Source of the DNA: Tepidanaerobacteraceae bacterium
GTDB lineage: Bacteria; Bacillota; Thermosediminibacteria; Thermosediminibacterales; Thermosediminibacteraceae
Direction of reading: 5' to 3'
NCBI GenBank assembly: GCA_030446005.1
Contig: JASUSP010000016.1
Location: 1 to 37,535, forward strand
DNA: 37,535 nucleotides
A program made the translations under genes and the position numbers. This document shows, one piece after another, positions 15,372 through 24,033 of this stretch; positions within the stretch are counted from its first letter, which is position 1, and every line of letters begins with the position of its first letter. Under the pieces are notes generated by a model, which was given only the letters and a program-made list of their open reading frames with translations, was not told the origin of the DNA and made no database searches.

Positions 15372-15466
15372 TGGCGGAGAGAGCGGGATTCGAACCCGCG
15401 AGACGGGGATTTTCCCCGTCTACTCGATTTCCAGTCGAGCGCCTTCGACCACTCAGCCATCTCTCC
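15372..15466 (-). tRNA. tRNA-Ser (GGA)
   Basis: It has the acceptor GGAGAGA/TCTCTCC with encoded CCA, a long variable arm, the T-loop GGGTTCGAATCCC and anticodon loop CTGGAAA. It is the last gene of the tRNA operon, next to the integrase, and a candidate attachment site. Confidence 0.96.
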
Positions 15467-15504
15467 GCACGGTCTACCACTAGTTAAATATTTTATTTTT
15501 TATA

Positions 15505-15595
15505 TGGCGGAGAGAGTGAGATTCGAACTCACGAGGCGGGGTTGCCGCCTACTCGCTTTCGAGGCGAGCGCCTTCGACCTCTCGGCCATCTCTCC
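15505..15595 (-). tRNA. tRNA-Ser (CGA)
   Basis: The anticodon loop is CTCGAAA within the stem CTCGC/GCGAG. It has a long variable arm, encoded CCA and the same GGAGAGA acceptor as the GGA isoacceptor. Confidence 0.96.
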
Positions 15596-15601
15596 ACCAC
15601 A

Positions 15602-16060
15602 TTACAATCTCTTTTTCCGGAAAAATTCCTTCAATAAGGAACCGCATTCCTCCGCCAGCACCCCGGGTACGACCTCCGGATGGTGGTTGAACCTTTCCAC
15701 TCCAAAGAGGTCCACCACACTGCCCGCGGCACCGGCTTTCGGGTCCCATGCACCGAAGACCACCCTGTCGAGCCTCGCAAGTATTATCGCTCCGGCGCAC
15801 ATGGGACATGGCTCCAACGTGACGTACAGGCTGCATCCGATGAGTCTCCATGAACCCACTGCTTCGCAGGCCTGTCTTATCGCCAAAACTTCCGCATGAG
15901 CGGTGGCGTCCTGAGTGATTTCCCTCATGTTGTGGGCCCTGGCGATAACGCGGCCATCCTTTACGACAACCGCTCCTATGGGAACTTCGTCCATCTCAAA
16001 GGCCCTTTGCGCTTCCTTCAGCGCCTCCTGCATGAAGTATTCATGGCTTACTTTCTGCAT
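15602..16060 (-). CDS. tadA: tRNA adenosine(34) deaminase
   Basis: This 152-residue enzyme converts A34 to inosine in tRNA-Arg(ACG), allowing one tRNA to read CGU, CGC and CGA. The zinc-cytidine-deaminase motifs are clear: His55-Ala-Glu57 (HAEVLAIRQA) and Cys85-Pro-Met-Cys88 (LEPCPMCAGA). The VPIGAVVV segment and a C-terminal basic tail (EFFRKKRL) are typical. Length is standard. It lies inside a tRNA operon, six bases upstream of tRNA-Ser(CGA) and just downstream of both arginine tRNA genes, including its own substrate tRNA-Arg(ACG). Confidence 0.97.
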   Translation of the reverse strand: MQKVSHEYFMQEALKEAQRAFEMDEVPIGAVVVKDGRVIARAHNMREITQDATAHAEVLAIRQACEAVGSWRLIGCSLYVTLEPCPMCAGAIILARLDRVVFGAWDPKAGAAGSVVDLFGVERFNHHPEVVPGVLAEECGSLLKEFFRKKRL

Positions 16061-16083
16061 TATCTTTCCCTTTAAAAGTACAA

Positions 16084-16160
16084 TGGTGCGCCCGGGAGGA
16101 CTCGAACCCCCGGCACGCGGTTTAGGAAACCGCTGCTCTTTCCTCCTGAGCTACGGGCGC
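16084..16160 (-). tRNA. tRNA-Arg (CCU)
   Basis: 77 bases with encoded CCA. The acceptor is GCGCCCG/CGGGCGC and the anticodon loop TTCCTAA lies within the stem GCGGT/ACCGC. It reads AGG. Confidence 0.95.
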
Positions 16161-16185
16161 ATACTTGAAAAATTAAATTTAAAAA

Positions 16186-16262
<77 letters not shown>

Positions 16263-16267
16263 ACGCA

Positions 16268-16363
16268 TGGCGGAGAGAGCGGGATTCGAACCCGCGATAC
16301 GGATTTTAGGTCCGTATAGTCGCTTAGCAGGCGACCGCCTTCGACCTTCTCGGCCATCTCTCC
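16268..16363 (-). tRNA. tRNA-Ser (GCU)
   Basis: The anticodon loop is CTGCTAA within the stem GTCGC/GCGAC. It has a long variable arm and encoded CCA. It reads AGU and AGC. Confidence 0.95.
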
Positions 16364-16372
16364 CCAGCCTTC

Positions 16373-16459
16373 TGGCAGAGGGGGAGGGATTCGAACCCCC
16401 GGCCCTTTTGGGGCACTGGTTTTCAAGACCAGCTCCTTAAACCACTCGGACACCCCTCC
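16373..16459 (-). tRNA. tRNA-Ser (UGA)
   Basis: The anticodon loop is CTTGAAA within the stem CTGGT/ACCAG. The acceptor GGAGGGG pairs with CCCCTCT with a terminal G-U, and CCA is encoded. It is the first gene after the operon promoter. Confidence 0.94.
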
Positions 16460-16479
16460 GCTCTTTCGCGGCAATTCAA

Positions 16480-16508
16480 AGTATAGCACATAAAATGCTC
16501 ATTGTCAA
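16480..16508 (-). promoter_or_regulatory. Near-consensus promoter of the tRNA-tadA operon
   Basis: Read leftward: TTGACA (16508-16503), a 17-base spacer, then TATACT (16485-16480). The first tRNA begins 20 bases downstream. It is divergent from the MFS gene promoter. Confidence 0.9.
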
Positions 16509-16526
16509 CCGCAACGAATTACAATA

Positions 16527-16535
16527 TGTTATAAT
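16527..16535 (+). promoter_or_regulatory. Extended -10 promoter of the MFS gene
   Basis: TGTTATAAT (TGn plus a perfect TATAAT at 16530-16535) lies 21 bases before the ATG, with no clear -35 box. A GGGAGGA ribosome site follows. Confidence 0.65.
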
Positions 16536-16556
16536 ATAGTTCGGGAGGAATTTAAA

Positions 16557-17750
16557 ATGAACCTTTCTTTTTTTTCGGCAGAAGGCCGCAACCTTTTTCT
16601 CATTTCCGCGGGTGTTTTTATCGCTCAAATAGTATTTTCTTCCATAACTCCTTTTCTTCCGTCCCTTTTAATTGAGATGGGACTGAAGTCCAATATACCG
16701 CTGTGGTCGAGCCTTATCTTCGCCGCCAATTCATTGACAAGCGGCATCATGGCCCCTATATGGGGCGCTATATCGGACCGCTACGGCAAAAAACCGATGA
16801 TGGCTCGTGCGGGCCTCGGTATGGGAGCGGTGTACTTATTGACAGCACTTTCCAAAAACCATATCCAGCTCCTTCTGCTCCGCGCTTTGAACGGGATATT
16901 TGCCGGTTATATACCGGCGGCAATCACCTTCGTAGCTTCCACCAGCAGGCCTGAAAATCTGAGTCAAAATATCGGACTTGTAAATGCCGCATCGGCCGTC
17001 GGTGCAATAAGCGGACCTCTAATAGGCGGTCTCCTGGCGAAAATCTTCGGCATCAGGGGAAGTTTAATGGTGACCGCTTTTCTTCTGATCATAGCCGGGA
17101 TACTGCCTTACGCTACGGGAGTAAAGGAACCACCCGGCGAGAGCAAATCGCGCTCCATTCGGGAGAGCATCGCCGAAACTCTTAAAAACCGGCAGCTTTT
17201 TTTGATCTTCATGACAGGCTTTTTGATACAGGCGGCGCTAATGGCAATACTTCCTACATTAAACCTCGTCATTCGCAATCTTGCACCGGAAAATGCCGAA
17301 TTTTATACAGGGCTCGTCTTTTCGATTATCGGAATATCCACCGCGATAGCATCGCCTTTTATCGGCAGAATCACGAGCATCCCGCTAACTACATTATACA
17401 GGCTGATGATAATCGGCGGTTCTTTGCTCACCGCTCTTCAGGGGTTTGCCAGTTCCGTTATATCGCTGTTAACGCTGAGGTTTATCTTCGGATTTTTCAA
17501 TGCAGGCATGACCATAGTGGGCAACGTGCTTATAGCAAAATCGGGTGACAGCAAAAACCAGGGAAGCTCCTTCGGGGTATACAACGGCATAATCTCCATA
17601 GGCCTCGTATTTGGGTCAACATTAGGCGGCGTCATGAGCAATCGTTTCGGACTTGCCTATTCGTTTTTTTCAAGTGCCTTTCTATTACTTGCTTCATTCT
17701 TTCTTTCGTTTCTAATAAGAGAACCGGAAAAGGAGAAAAGCGAAATCTGA
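16557..17750 (+). CDS. MFS transporter, drug:H+ antiporter type
   Basis: This 397-residue membrane protein has about 12 hydrophobic segments. The loop 2-3 motif is GAISDRYGKKPMMARAG (the classical G-x-x-x-D-R-x-G-[KR]-[KR]), and an antiporter-type motif C appears as SAVGAISGPLIGG in the fifth segment. Both point to an efflux pump of the MdtG/TetA-like 12-TM family. The ATG at 16557 follows GGGAGGA at good spacing. It is single-gene, divergent from the tRNA operon and convergent with the pseudopilin, whose stop is only three bases away. The substrate cannot be assigned. Confidence 0.92.
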   Translation: MNLSFFSAEGRNLFLISAGVFIAQIVFSSITPFLPSLLIEMGLKSNIPLWSSLIFAANSLTSGIMAPIWGAISDRYGKKPMMARAGLGMGAVYLLTALSKNHIQLLLLRALNGIFAGYIPAAITFVASTSRPENLSQNIGLVNAASAVGAISGPLIGGLLAKIFGIRGSLMVTAFLLIIAGILPYATGVKEPPGESKSRSIRESIAETLKNRQLFLIFMTGFLIQAALMAILPTLNLVIRNLAPENAEFYTGLVFSIIGISTAIASPFIGRITSIPLTTLYRLMIIGGSLLTALQGFASSVISLLTLRFIFGFFNAGMTIVGNVLIAKSGDSKNQGSSFGVYNGIISIGLVFGSTLGGVMSNRFGLAYSFFSSAFLLLASFFLSFLIREPEKEKSEI

Positions 17751-17753
17751 CCG

Positions 17754-18179
17754 TTATAATTCTTCCTTGCCCTCTCTCTTCCACGAAATAACATTTAATT
17801 CGACGCCGTCTTCGGTTTCCGAAATCTCCACCACCACCGAAAGTATCTCCTTTGCCCGACCGGCCAAGCCCCGGGAAATTATCTTCAGCCTACCGGGGCT
17901 TATTTTTTGAACAGAAACTTCAAAATACCCGTCTCCCAAACTCTCCCTTCCTGCAGGTTTGTAGTCCGGGTCCTTTTTTAGAGCCGCAAGGGTTTTTTGA
18001 ACTCCCGCCTCGGCAAGATAATAGGATATCATGGCATCCCTGAAATAAGACGTTTTTTTCAGCTCCGACGACATCATATCAATGACCATTACACCTATTA
18101 AAAAAAGCAATGAAGCCGCAAAAATGACGTTAACAAGGGCAAAGCCCGGGTATCCATTTTTTGATAAAGCTTTATTCAT
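17754..18179 (-). CDS. PilX/GspK-like minor pseudopilin
   Basis: This protein of about 141 residues has a short basic leader (MNKALSKNGYPG), then FALVNVIFAASLLFLIG, a hydrophobic N-terminal helix like that of type IV prepilins. The following stretch, SYYLAEAGVQKTLAAL, matches the region after the helix in PilX-type minor pilins. Position 5 after the putative cleavage site is Asn instead of the usual Glu, as in some initiating minor pilins. The frame is open to a TTG at 18215 that overlaps the deacetylase stop, but the ATG at 18179 has GGGGG 9 bases upstream and gives a normal leader. No other pilus genes are present here. It is co-oriented and probably co-transcribed with the deacetylase. Confidence 0.72.
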   Translation of the reverse strand: MNKALSKNGYPGFALVNVIFAASLLFLIGVMVIDMMSSELKKTSYFRDAMISYYLAEAGVQKTLAALKKDPDYKPAGRESLGDGYFEVSVQKISPGRLKIISRGLAGRAKEILSVVVEISETEDGVELNVISWKREGKEEL

Positions 18180-18211
18180 CCTGTCAACCCCCGCCGCGAT
18201 TTTGCCCGGCT

Positions 18212-19453
18212 TCAATCGCCGTTGTGATTTTCCTCGATTTTCTCCGTTTTCATCAATTCCGCCAGGAATATCATTTGGTCCACCGTGACGAACTTGTAGC
18301 CGCGATTCTTCAATTCATCGATTACAACCGGAAGGGCTTTTACGGTATTTGTCCTGTCTCCCCCTTTGAAACCCACCAGGTCCCCGCTGTCGTGAAACAG
18401 GATTATAGAACCGGGCTTCACGTGCCTTACTACATTGGAAACTATGCTTGCAGGCGGCAATTCCGCCCAGTCCATGGTAGATACATCCCAGAGCACCACA
18501 GTATACCGCTCATCCTTCAAAAACTTTCTGGCATAGGCGGTATATAGGCCCCTCGGCGGCCTGAACAACGTTGTCCTCACACCGGTGGCTTTTTTTATGG
18601 CCTCCTCTCCTTTTTTAATTTCCTCCCGCGTTGCTGCGGCGGCAAGCGGAATAAGACTCCGGTGGGAATATGTGTGATTTCCTATAGAATGTCCTTCCTT
18701 CACCATTCTCCTTGCGATTTCAGGGTATTGTTCCACGTTCTTCCCTATGAGGAAAAAAGTCGCGGGGACGTCCTTTTCCTTTAATATATCCAGTATTTCA
18801 GGAGTATAGACCGGGTCGGGCCCATCGTCAAAGGTGATGGCCACGTACTTGAAGTGCTCTGGCCCTCTTCTGATTATATCCCTTTGCGCTCCAAAACCTT
18901 TGTAAACGTATTTGTTGAAGTAAAAAAGAAGTATTAAAAAGATCAAAAGGGAGGCAAACGCCACCCTGGTTAAACTCTCGGGCTTCAGGCGCTTTTCCAA
19001 GACCGGCGGCCAAAATTGCACGGCAAGAATTCCAAATATAAGAAACGATATTATTATGAACGAGTCGCTCTTAAAGAATTTAAATGAAAGCAAGGGAATT
19101 AGAAAAGAAGAAGCAAATACGGCGCTGTCGTAATCGTTGAATAAAAACTTCAAAAGCAGAAAGAAAAAAAACACGAAAAGCCCTAAATATGGCGACATAT
19201 AGGTGATTACTCCCAGGGCCACGGCTTCGGAAGTATCACCTTCGCCCTTGTTAAAAAGAGGCTTTGCGTGGCCCACCAGTAATCCGCTCGATGCCAGAAG
19301 GTAGGACATTCCCGAATCCAAATATATACCGGCAAGTTTCATGGCAAGATAACCTTTAGAAAAATCAAGGATTAAACCTGCCGTGCGGTCTTTAATAACA
19401 AAAAAACTGCCAATTAAATACGAAACTATTCCGGAAAGCCAGAGCTGCGCCAT
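18212..19453 (-). CDS. PlsY-like membrane domain fused to a polysaccharide deacetylase (NodB) domain
   Basis: This is a 413-residue fusion. Residues 1-180 contain about six membrane segments. Parts (YLIGS, LLVGHAKPLFNKGEGD, ALGVITYMSPYLGLFVF) follow the plan of the acyl-phosphate glycerol-3-phosphate acyltransferase PlsY, but its conserved SGNxGxTN and GGKGVAT-type motifs are missing or replaced. Residues 190-400 are a carbohydrate esterase family 4 domain with TFDDGPDP (207-214), HSIGNHTYSH (metal His260 and His264), RPPRG, DVSTMDW and ILFHDSG. It probably removes acetyl groups from peptidoglycan or another envelope glycan outside the membrane. The start has GGGGTG about 7 bases upstream and TATATA further up. 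The N-terminal part may be only an anchor. Confidence 0.88.
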   Translation of the reverse strand: MAQLWLSGIVSYLIGSFFVIKDRTAGLILDFSKGYLAMKLAGIYLDSGMSYLLASSGLLVGHAKPLFNKGEGDTSEAVALGVITYMSPYLGLFVFFFFLLLKFLFNDYDSAVFASSFLIPLLSFKFFKSDSFIIISFLIFGILAVQFWPPVLEKRLKPESLTRVAFASLLIFLILLFYFNKYVYKGFGAQRDIIRRGPEHFKYVAITFDDGPDPVYTPEILDILKEKDVPATFFLIGKNVEQYPEIARRMVKEGHSIGNHTYSHRSLIPLAAAATREEIKKGEEAIKKATGVRTTLFRPPRGLYTAYARKFLKDERYTVVLWDVSTMDWAELPPASIVSNVVRHVKPGSIILFHDSGDLVGFKGGDRTNTVKALPVVIDELKNRGYKFVTVDQMIFLAELMKTEKIEENHNGD

Positions 19454-19518
19454 TACAAATCACCCCTGTATTTTATATATAACATAAAATTCCCTTTTTG
19501 GCGCATGCCCTGCTTTTT

Positions 19519-20853
19519 TTATCTCCTCAGGGCCTCCACCGGCGGAACGGAAGCCGCCGTCCATGCCGGATATACCCCGAAGAGCAGTCCGCAGCCCAAA
19601 GCGACGAACACCGCAACCCTTACAGCCTCTGCGCTTATCACCGCGTTAAACCCGTACCGGTTGAAAAGATTCACGCCCCAGATTCCGAGGGCCGTGCCCG
19701 TCGCCGCACCCATCCCGCTCAGGTAAAAGGCTTCCATCAAAAACTGCAAGAGCAGGTCAAACCTTTTTGCCCCGAGGGCCCTCCTCACTCCTATTTCCCC
19801 GGTCCTTTCGGTGACCGCCACCAGCATTATGTTCATTATGCCGAGCCCTCCAACCAGGAGGGACACCGCCGCTATTCCTCCTAAGAGCAGGGTCATTACG
19901 CGGTTCGCCTTGTCCGCTTCTTCCACAAGTGTGTTTAGATTAGTGATTGTTATTATATCCTTGCCCAGCTCCAGGGCGGGCTTTTCTTCTTTTCTGTGGT
20001 CTTCCGGCTGCGGAGCCGGCAATGTTTCCACCGGCTTTTCCGCGCCTTCTTTCCCGGGCATTTGCTGCTGTTCACCGCCGCCCGGCTTCGGTGCGGTTAC
20101 GTCAAACCCCAATTTCCTCCTGTAGATCCTCCCCAGGTGGGCTATGGCAAGGTCCGCAGCTTTCGCCGATTCGGCCTTGACCCACAATTCGTCTACCGTC
20201 TTTTTCCCCGCTATCTTCAAAGCGGTGGTGTAAGGTATCACCACCTTGTCGTCAATGCTTTCCGCCTGGCCGGGACCCTTTTTTTCCAGAACCCCCACAA
20301 TCCTGTAAGTCTGTCCGTTTAACGTCAATGTCTGGCCCACGGGACTTCTCCCGCCCAAAAGCCCTGCTCCGATATTGTATCCCAATACAGCAACGGGAGA
20401 GCGCTGCTCCACGTGCCATTTCGTGAAAAAGCGGCCGGACACCAGCCTGTGGTCGCGAAGCTCGGGAAAATCGCTGGATACTCCAATTATCTCCACCTGG
20501 CCCCTTGCCCTGCGCCAGCGCATGACGGCATTTGTCCGGACCACCGGTGAAGCGTACTTCAAGCCTGAAACCCTTTCCAAAAGCTCCTCAGCTTCTTCCG
20601 GCATAAACTCGGCTTTCGCGTCGTGCGCCTTTATTACGATGACGTTAGAGCCCAGGCTCTCAAACTGCCTTACTACGGCAAGGCGAGCCCCTTCTCCTAT
20701 GCCCATGAGGCTTACGACCGAAGCAACCCCTATCGCCACTCCTAGAACGGTAAGCCCGGACCGAAGAGGGTTTATGACCACTCCCTGCCATGCCATCTGG
20801 GCCGCGAAAAAGAACCTCACCCAGAAGGACCGCCACGATTTAAACAGGCTCAC
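19519..20853 (-). CDS. MacB/FtsX-type ABC transporter permease
   Basis: This 444-residue permease has the MacB plan: one N-terminal membrane helix (NPLRSGLTVLGVAIGVASVV), a large extracytoplasmic MacB_PCD domain, and three C-terminal helices. Family hallmarks include LLVGGLGIMNIMLVAVTERT, EIGVRRALGAK and the ending YPAWTAASVPPVEALRR. Between the periplasmic domain and helix 2 is an unusual Pro/Gln/Glu-rich insertion of about 45 residues (about 255-300), absent from the second MacB-like permease in this window. It starts 12 bases after the adaptor stop and is the last gene of an ATPase-adaptor-permease operon. Export of a lipophilic compound or peptide is likely. The substrate is unknown. Confidence 0.93.
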   Translation of the reverse strand: MSLFKSWRSFWVRFFFAAQMAWQGVVINPLRSGLTVLGVAIGVASVVSLMGIGEGARLAVVRQFESLGSNVIVIKAHDAKAEFMPEEAEELLERVSGLKYASPVVRTNAVMRWRRARGQVEIIGVSSDFPELRDHRLVSGRFFTKWHVEQRSPVAVLGYNIGAGLLGGRSPVGQTLTLNGQTYRIVGVLEKKGPGQAESIDDKVVIPYTTALKIAGKKTVDELWVKAESAKAADLAIAHLGRIYRRKLGFDVTAPKPGGGEQQQMPGKEGAEKPVETLPAPQPEDHRKEEKPALELGKDIITITNLNTLVEEADKANRVMTLLLGGIAAVSLLVGGLGIMNIMLVAVTERTGEIGVRRALGAKRFDLLLQFLMEAFYLSGMGAATGTALGIWGVNLFNRYGFNAVISAEAVRVAVFVALGCGLLFGVYPAWTAASVPPVEALRR

Positions 20854-20865
20854 TTTTATTCCCCC

Positions 20866-22590
20866 TCAGTTCCCTTTGTCGCCGGGGCTTGCGCCGTCAC
20901 CCTGGCCTTCGCCGCTTCCCTGCTTGTTCGTTCCGGGAAGAATCTCGTTTGATTTAATACGCTGTCCCGGAAGTATATCTGCACTGCTTCCGGTGACCAC
21001 CAGCTGCCCTTCCTCAAGGCCGCTCTTTATTTCCGCATAACGGTCGTTCATAAGGCCCAGTTCGACGCGGACCACCTTCGTAGTTCCATCGGGCTGCAGA
21101 ACTTCCACCGAAGGCTGCCCGTCTTCTTCGAATACCGCCTCCACCGGGACGAGCAGCACATCTTTTGCACTTCCCGCCTCTATGTACGCCCTTGCCTGCA
21201 TCCCGGGCCGAAGCTCCGGGCTTCCCTTTACGCTAATTAATACCTCAAACCTGGTGATGCCGCTCATGTCCTTGCCCATGGTGGCAACGTGCAATACCTT
21301 GCCATCGAAAGTCTTTCCCGGCAGGGCGTCCACAGTCACCTTCACGGGCGAGCCCTGTTTTACCAAAAGCACGTCAACGTCGTCCACCTGCGACCAAATC
21401 TGCATGTCCTCCACGTTATAGACGCTTCCCAGCCACTCGCCCATCTGCACCGTCCTGCCAGGCTGGGCGTTGATATCCGCAACTATACCGTCCATAGGAG
21501 CCCTTATCTCCAAAAGTTCCATCTGGCCGTAAAGCCGTCTCAATTTATCCTCAAGCTCCATGACCTTTTCCAGCTCTTCCTCCAGCATGTCCCTTACGTC
21601 GGAACCGGCCAGGGATATTATGGCATCGCCTTTTTTCACTTTATTTCTGTCTTTTACGTATACTTTCGTCACCCTGGCTTCGACGGTGCTGGTAATGGTC
21701 TCTTCCACGGAATAACCTTCCACCTTGGAAGGGAACCTCAACCAAAGCACTCCGGGGTCATCGGGTTTTGTCACGTTTTCCGGTGCAACGCCTATGTAAA
21801 CCGACATATCCGGCATCACGAGCCCGGGATTGTCACCCTCGATGGTCATATAGTAGACGTACTGGTAAAGGGGCTCGGCCCCATCGCCCTCACCTGTCCC
21901 GGAAACCGGTTCGGGGACCGGCTCTGAGTTAATATCCGTTATCCTGCCTTCTATAACCCCTTCGAACTGGTTGAACCTCAAAAAAGCCTTCGTACAGCCT
22001 TTTGCTATCTCGTATTCACCCGGATTAAGCTTCGCGATTACCTTAAACTTCGAATCGTCGACTATCCTCGCAACCACTTCCCCTTGCTTCAATTCAGCCC
22101 CTTCTTTGACGGTTAGGCCTATTACCCTCCCGTCCACCGGAGCCTTCAACGTAATGCCCTCCGCCGGATTCATCCGGTAAATCTCTTCGGGCTTAAGTCC
22201 CACCTTGTCGGCAAGGGATTCCTTGGCCGCCTTGAGCTGCTGCTCTAAAGACTCTATCTCTGCCTGAATACTAGGGGCCCTCAGCCTTACCAGGAGCTGT
22301 CCCGCCTTTACTTCATCTCCTTCTTTAACCAGCACCTCTTCAATTATATAACTTGCCGGACCCTGTTCGTCCATGCTGTACGGCACTATTATCCCGCCGC
22401 CGCGGCTGGGGTTTAGCGGGCCCGAAGTTTCCACTCCCACGCTTATGTCTCCCCGTATCACCTTAGCCGTCGCGTAAAGCGGGCCAGTAGTTTTTTCTTC
22501 AGGCGGAGGCATAAGGCTCTTGAAGGCGTAAAATCCGCCCGCCGCCACTGCAGCTACGACGACAATCACCGGTAGAATCTTTTTGTACAC
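20866..22590 (-). CDS. MacA/HlyD-family adaptor with duplicated lipoyl domains
   Basis: This 574-residue adaptor has an N-terminal membrane anchor (ILPVIVVVAAVAAGGFYAF). Two consecutive biotinyl-lipoyl-like hairpin units follow, one with VLVKEGDEVKAGQLLVRL and a second starting at ARVTKVYVKDRNKVKKGDAIISL. A beta-barrel and membrane-proximal domain close the protein, with a Gly-rich acidic tail. Ordinary MacA-type adaptors are about 370-400 residues with one lipoyl unit. The helical hairpins are short, so it may not form the long tunnel used with TolC. The GTG start at 22590 follows an AGGGGGTAA stretch. It lies between the ATPase and the permease. Confidence 0.9.
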   Translation of the reverse strand: MYKKILPVIVVVAAVAAGGFYAFKSLMPPPEEKTTGPLYATAKVIRGDISVGVETSGPLNPSRGGGIIVPYSMDEQGPASYIIEEVLVKEGDEVKAGQLLVRLRAPSIQAEIESLEQQLKAAKESLADKVGLKPEEIYRMNPAEGITLKAPVDGRVIGLTVKEGAELKQGEVVARIVDDSKFKVIAKLNPGEYEIAKGCTKAFLRFNQFEGVIEGRITDINSEPVPEPVSGTGEGDGAEPLYQYVYYMTIEGDNPGLVMPDMSVYIGVAPENVTKPDDPGVLWLRFPSKVEGYSVEETITSTVEARVTKVYVKDRNKVKKGDAIISLAGSDVRDMLEEELEKVMELEDKLRRLYGQMELLEIRAPMDGIVADINAQPGRTVQMGEWLGSVYNVEDMQIWSQVDDVDVLLVKQGSPVKVTVDALPGKTFDGKVLHVATMGKDMSGITRFEVLISVKGSPELRPGMQARAYIEAGSAKDVLLVPVEAVFEEDGQPSVEVLQPDGTTKVVRVELGLMNDRYAEIKSGLEEGQLVVTGSSADILPGQRIKSNEILPGTNKQGSGEGQGDGASPGDKGN

Positions 22591-22615
22591 AAAAATTACC
22601 CCCTCTACACTAAAA

Positions 22616-23302
22616 TCATCCTATAAACTCTTCTTCCTTTATCCTGCCGTCGAGGAGCCTGACTATGCGGCGTCCGTAGCGGGCCATATCCCTGTCGTGG
22701 GTGACCATTACTACAGTTATGCCCCTTTCCGTATTGAGCTTCTGAAAAAGCTCCATTATTGCCCGGCCCGTCCTGGAATCCAGGGAACCCGTCGGCTCGT
22801 CCGCAAGGACCAAAAGCGGCTCCTGTACAAGAGCCCTCGCTATCGCGACCCTCTGCTGCTCGCCCCCTGAAAGTTCCGAAGGCCTGTGGTGAATTCTGTC
22901 GGAAAGTCCAACGGCCTCGAGGGCTTCCTTAGCTCGCCTTTTTCTCTCGGCGGATCCGATACCCCTATATATCAGGGGAAGTTCCACATTCCCCAAGGCA
23001 TCAAGCCCTTGAAGCAGGTGAAAATTCTGGAAGACAAACCCTATGTACCTGTTTCTTATTTCGGAGAGCTTATCGTCGGACACTCTGTCGACCTTCATCC
23101 CATCCAAAAAGTATTCGCCGGTACTGGGCCTGTCAAGACACCCTATTACGTTTAAGAGCGTGGACTTTCCTGAGCCCGAAGGGCCCATTATCGAGACGAA
23201 TTCGCCCCTTTTTACCGAAAGGTTTATATCGGAGAGGGCCTTCACCGTTCCCCTTCCGCTCCTGTATTCTTTGGAAATGCCCCTCAATTCCAATAGTTCC
23301 AA
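22616..23302 (-). CDS. MacB/LolD-type ABC transporter ATPase
   Basis: This 228-residue ATPase has Walker [10 protein letters not shown], the Q-loop in FVFQNFHLL, the signature [15 protein letters not shown], Walker [12 protein letters not shown] and the switch MVTHDRD. The E-P-T-G-x-L-D Walker B is characteristic of the lipoprotein/macrolide exporter group. It starts at a TTG with a GAGAGAGGGTGAG purine tract upstream. It heads the ATPase-adaptor-permease operon, only about 20 bases after the terminator of the preceding tetR gene. No separate promoter is visible in that gap. Confidence 0.95.
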   Translation of the reverse strand: MELLELRGISKEYRSGRGTVKALSDINLSVKRGEFVSIMGPSGSGKSTLLNVIGCLDRPSTGEYFLDGMKVDRVSDDKLSEIRNRYIGFVFQNFHLLQGLDALGNVELPLIYRGIGSAERKRRAKEALEAVGLSDRIHHRPSELSGGEQQRVAIARALVQEPLLVLADEPTGSLDSRTGRAIMELFQKLNTERGITVVMVTHDRDMARYGRRIVRLLDGRIKEEEFIG

Positions 23303-23320
23303 CGTCTCACCCTCTCTCTT

Positions 23321-23364
23321 TAAAATAAAACCCCCCGCTTAAAATCCTATCAGAAGCGGGAGGT
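23321..23364 (-). terminator. Intrinsic terminator between tetR and the ABC operon
   Basis: Arms 23330-23340 and 23354-23364 form an 11-bp stem with one G-U pair. Read leftward it is followed by TTTTATTTTA. It separates the RND-tetR operon from the ABC exporter genes. Confidence 0.8.
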
Positions 23365-23390
23365 AAAATCAACTAAATTCTGACTTCGAT

Positions 23391-24029
23391 TTATTGTCGA
23401 TCAGTTTCGACGGATCTTTTCGAAATTCCGTTTAGGACCACATCGATTATAACTTTATTCAACTCATCTGGTTTTTTACCGTCGCCATCCAAAGCATCGG
23501 AAAAGAGCGCCAGTCGGCTCGATTCTATAAGCATCATGGCCGGAATCCTCGGAGAAATATCTTTGAGCTTTCCCGATTTTATTCCTTCACTCAGGATATC
23601 CTCTATCACTTTCGAAGCCTCGCTTCTCACTTTCACCATCCACTGGTAGAGCTTCTCATCCATTTCCCAGTGGTCCCTCACCAGTAGTTCGAAAAAACCC
23701 GACGACTCGTGAAGGATATTTATCAAAAGCCCCAGGGCGTTTTCCAATTTTTCCTTATAATCCTTCCCTTTCCGTGCCGCAACTTTGAACTCGTCCAGAA
23801 ATTTTGAAGTGAAGTACTTTATGACCTCAACAAAAAGATGCTTTTTGCTTTTAAAATATTCGTATACCGTCCCTTTCCCAATTCCGGCCGACCTTGCTAT
23901 TTCCTCCATCCTCGCCCTGTGAAAACCCTTCTTAGAAAAAATTTCTCCCGCGGCCTTTATTATTTCCTCATACCTTTCCCTCTTCCGGTCCGAAGCCGGG
24001 GCGTCTTTTGCCAAAAATTTCACCTCCAT
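23391..24029 (-). CDS. TetR-family repressor of the RND efflux operon
   Basis: This 212-residue regulator has the TetR N-terminal helix-turn-helix: KAAGEIFSKKGFHRARMEEI followed by AGIGKGTVYEYFKSKKHLF (about 26-67). The helical ligand-binding half has no recognisable specificity. It begins five bases after the TolC-like gene stop and closes the RND operon, so it probably represses its own operon. The perfect palindrome GACCGACCGGTCGGTC at the operon start point is the expected binding site. Release on binding of an exported compound is the usual mechanism of the family. Confidence 0.94.
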   Translation of the reverse strand: MEVKFLAKDAPASDRKRERYEEIIKAAGEIFSKKGFHRARMEEIARSAGIGKGTVYEYFKSKKHLFVEVIKYFTSKFLDEFKVAARKGKDYKEKLENALGLLINILHESSGFFELLVRDHWEMDEKLYQWMVKVRSEASKVIEDILSEGIKSGKLKDISPRIPAMMLIESSRLALFSDALDGDGKKPDELNKVIIDVVLNGISKRSVETDRQ

Positions 24030-24033
24030 CTTG

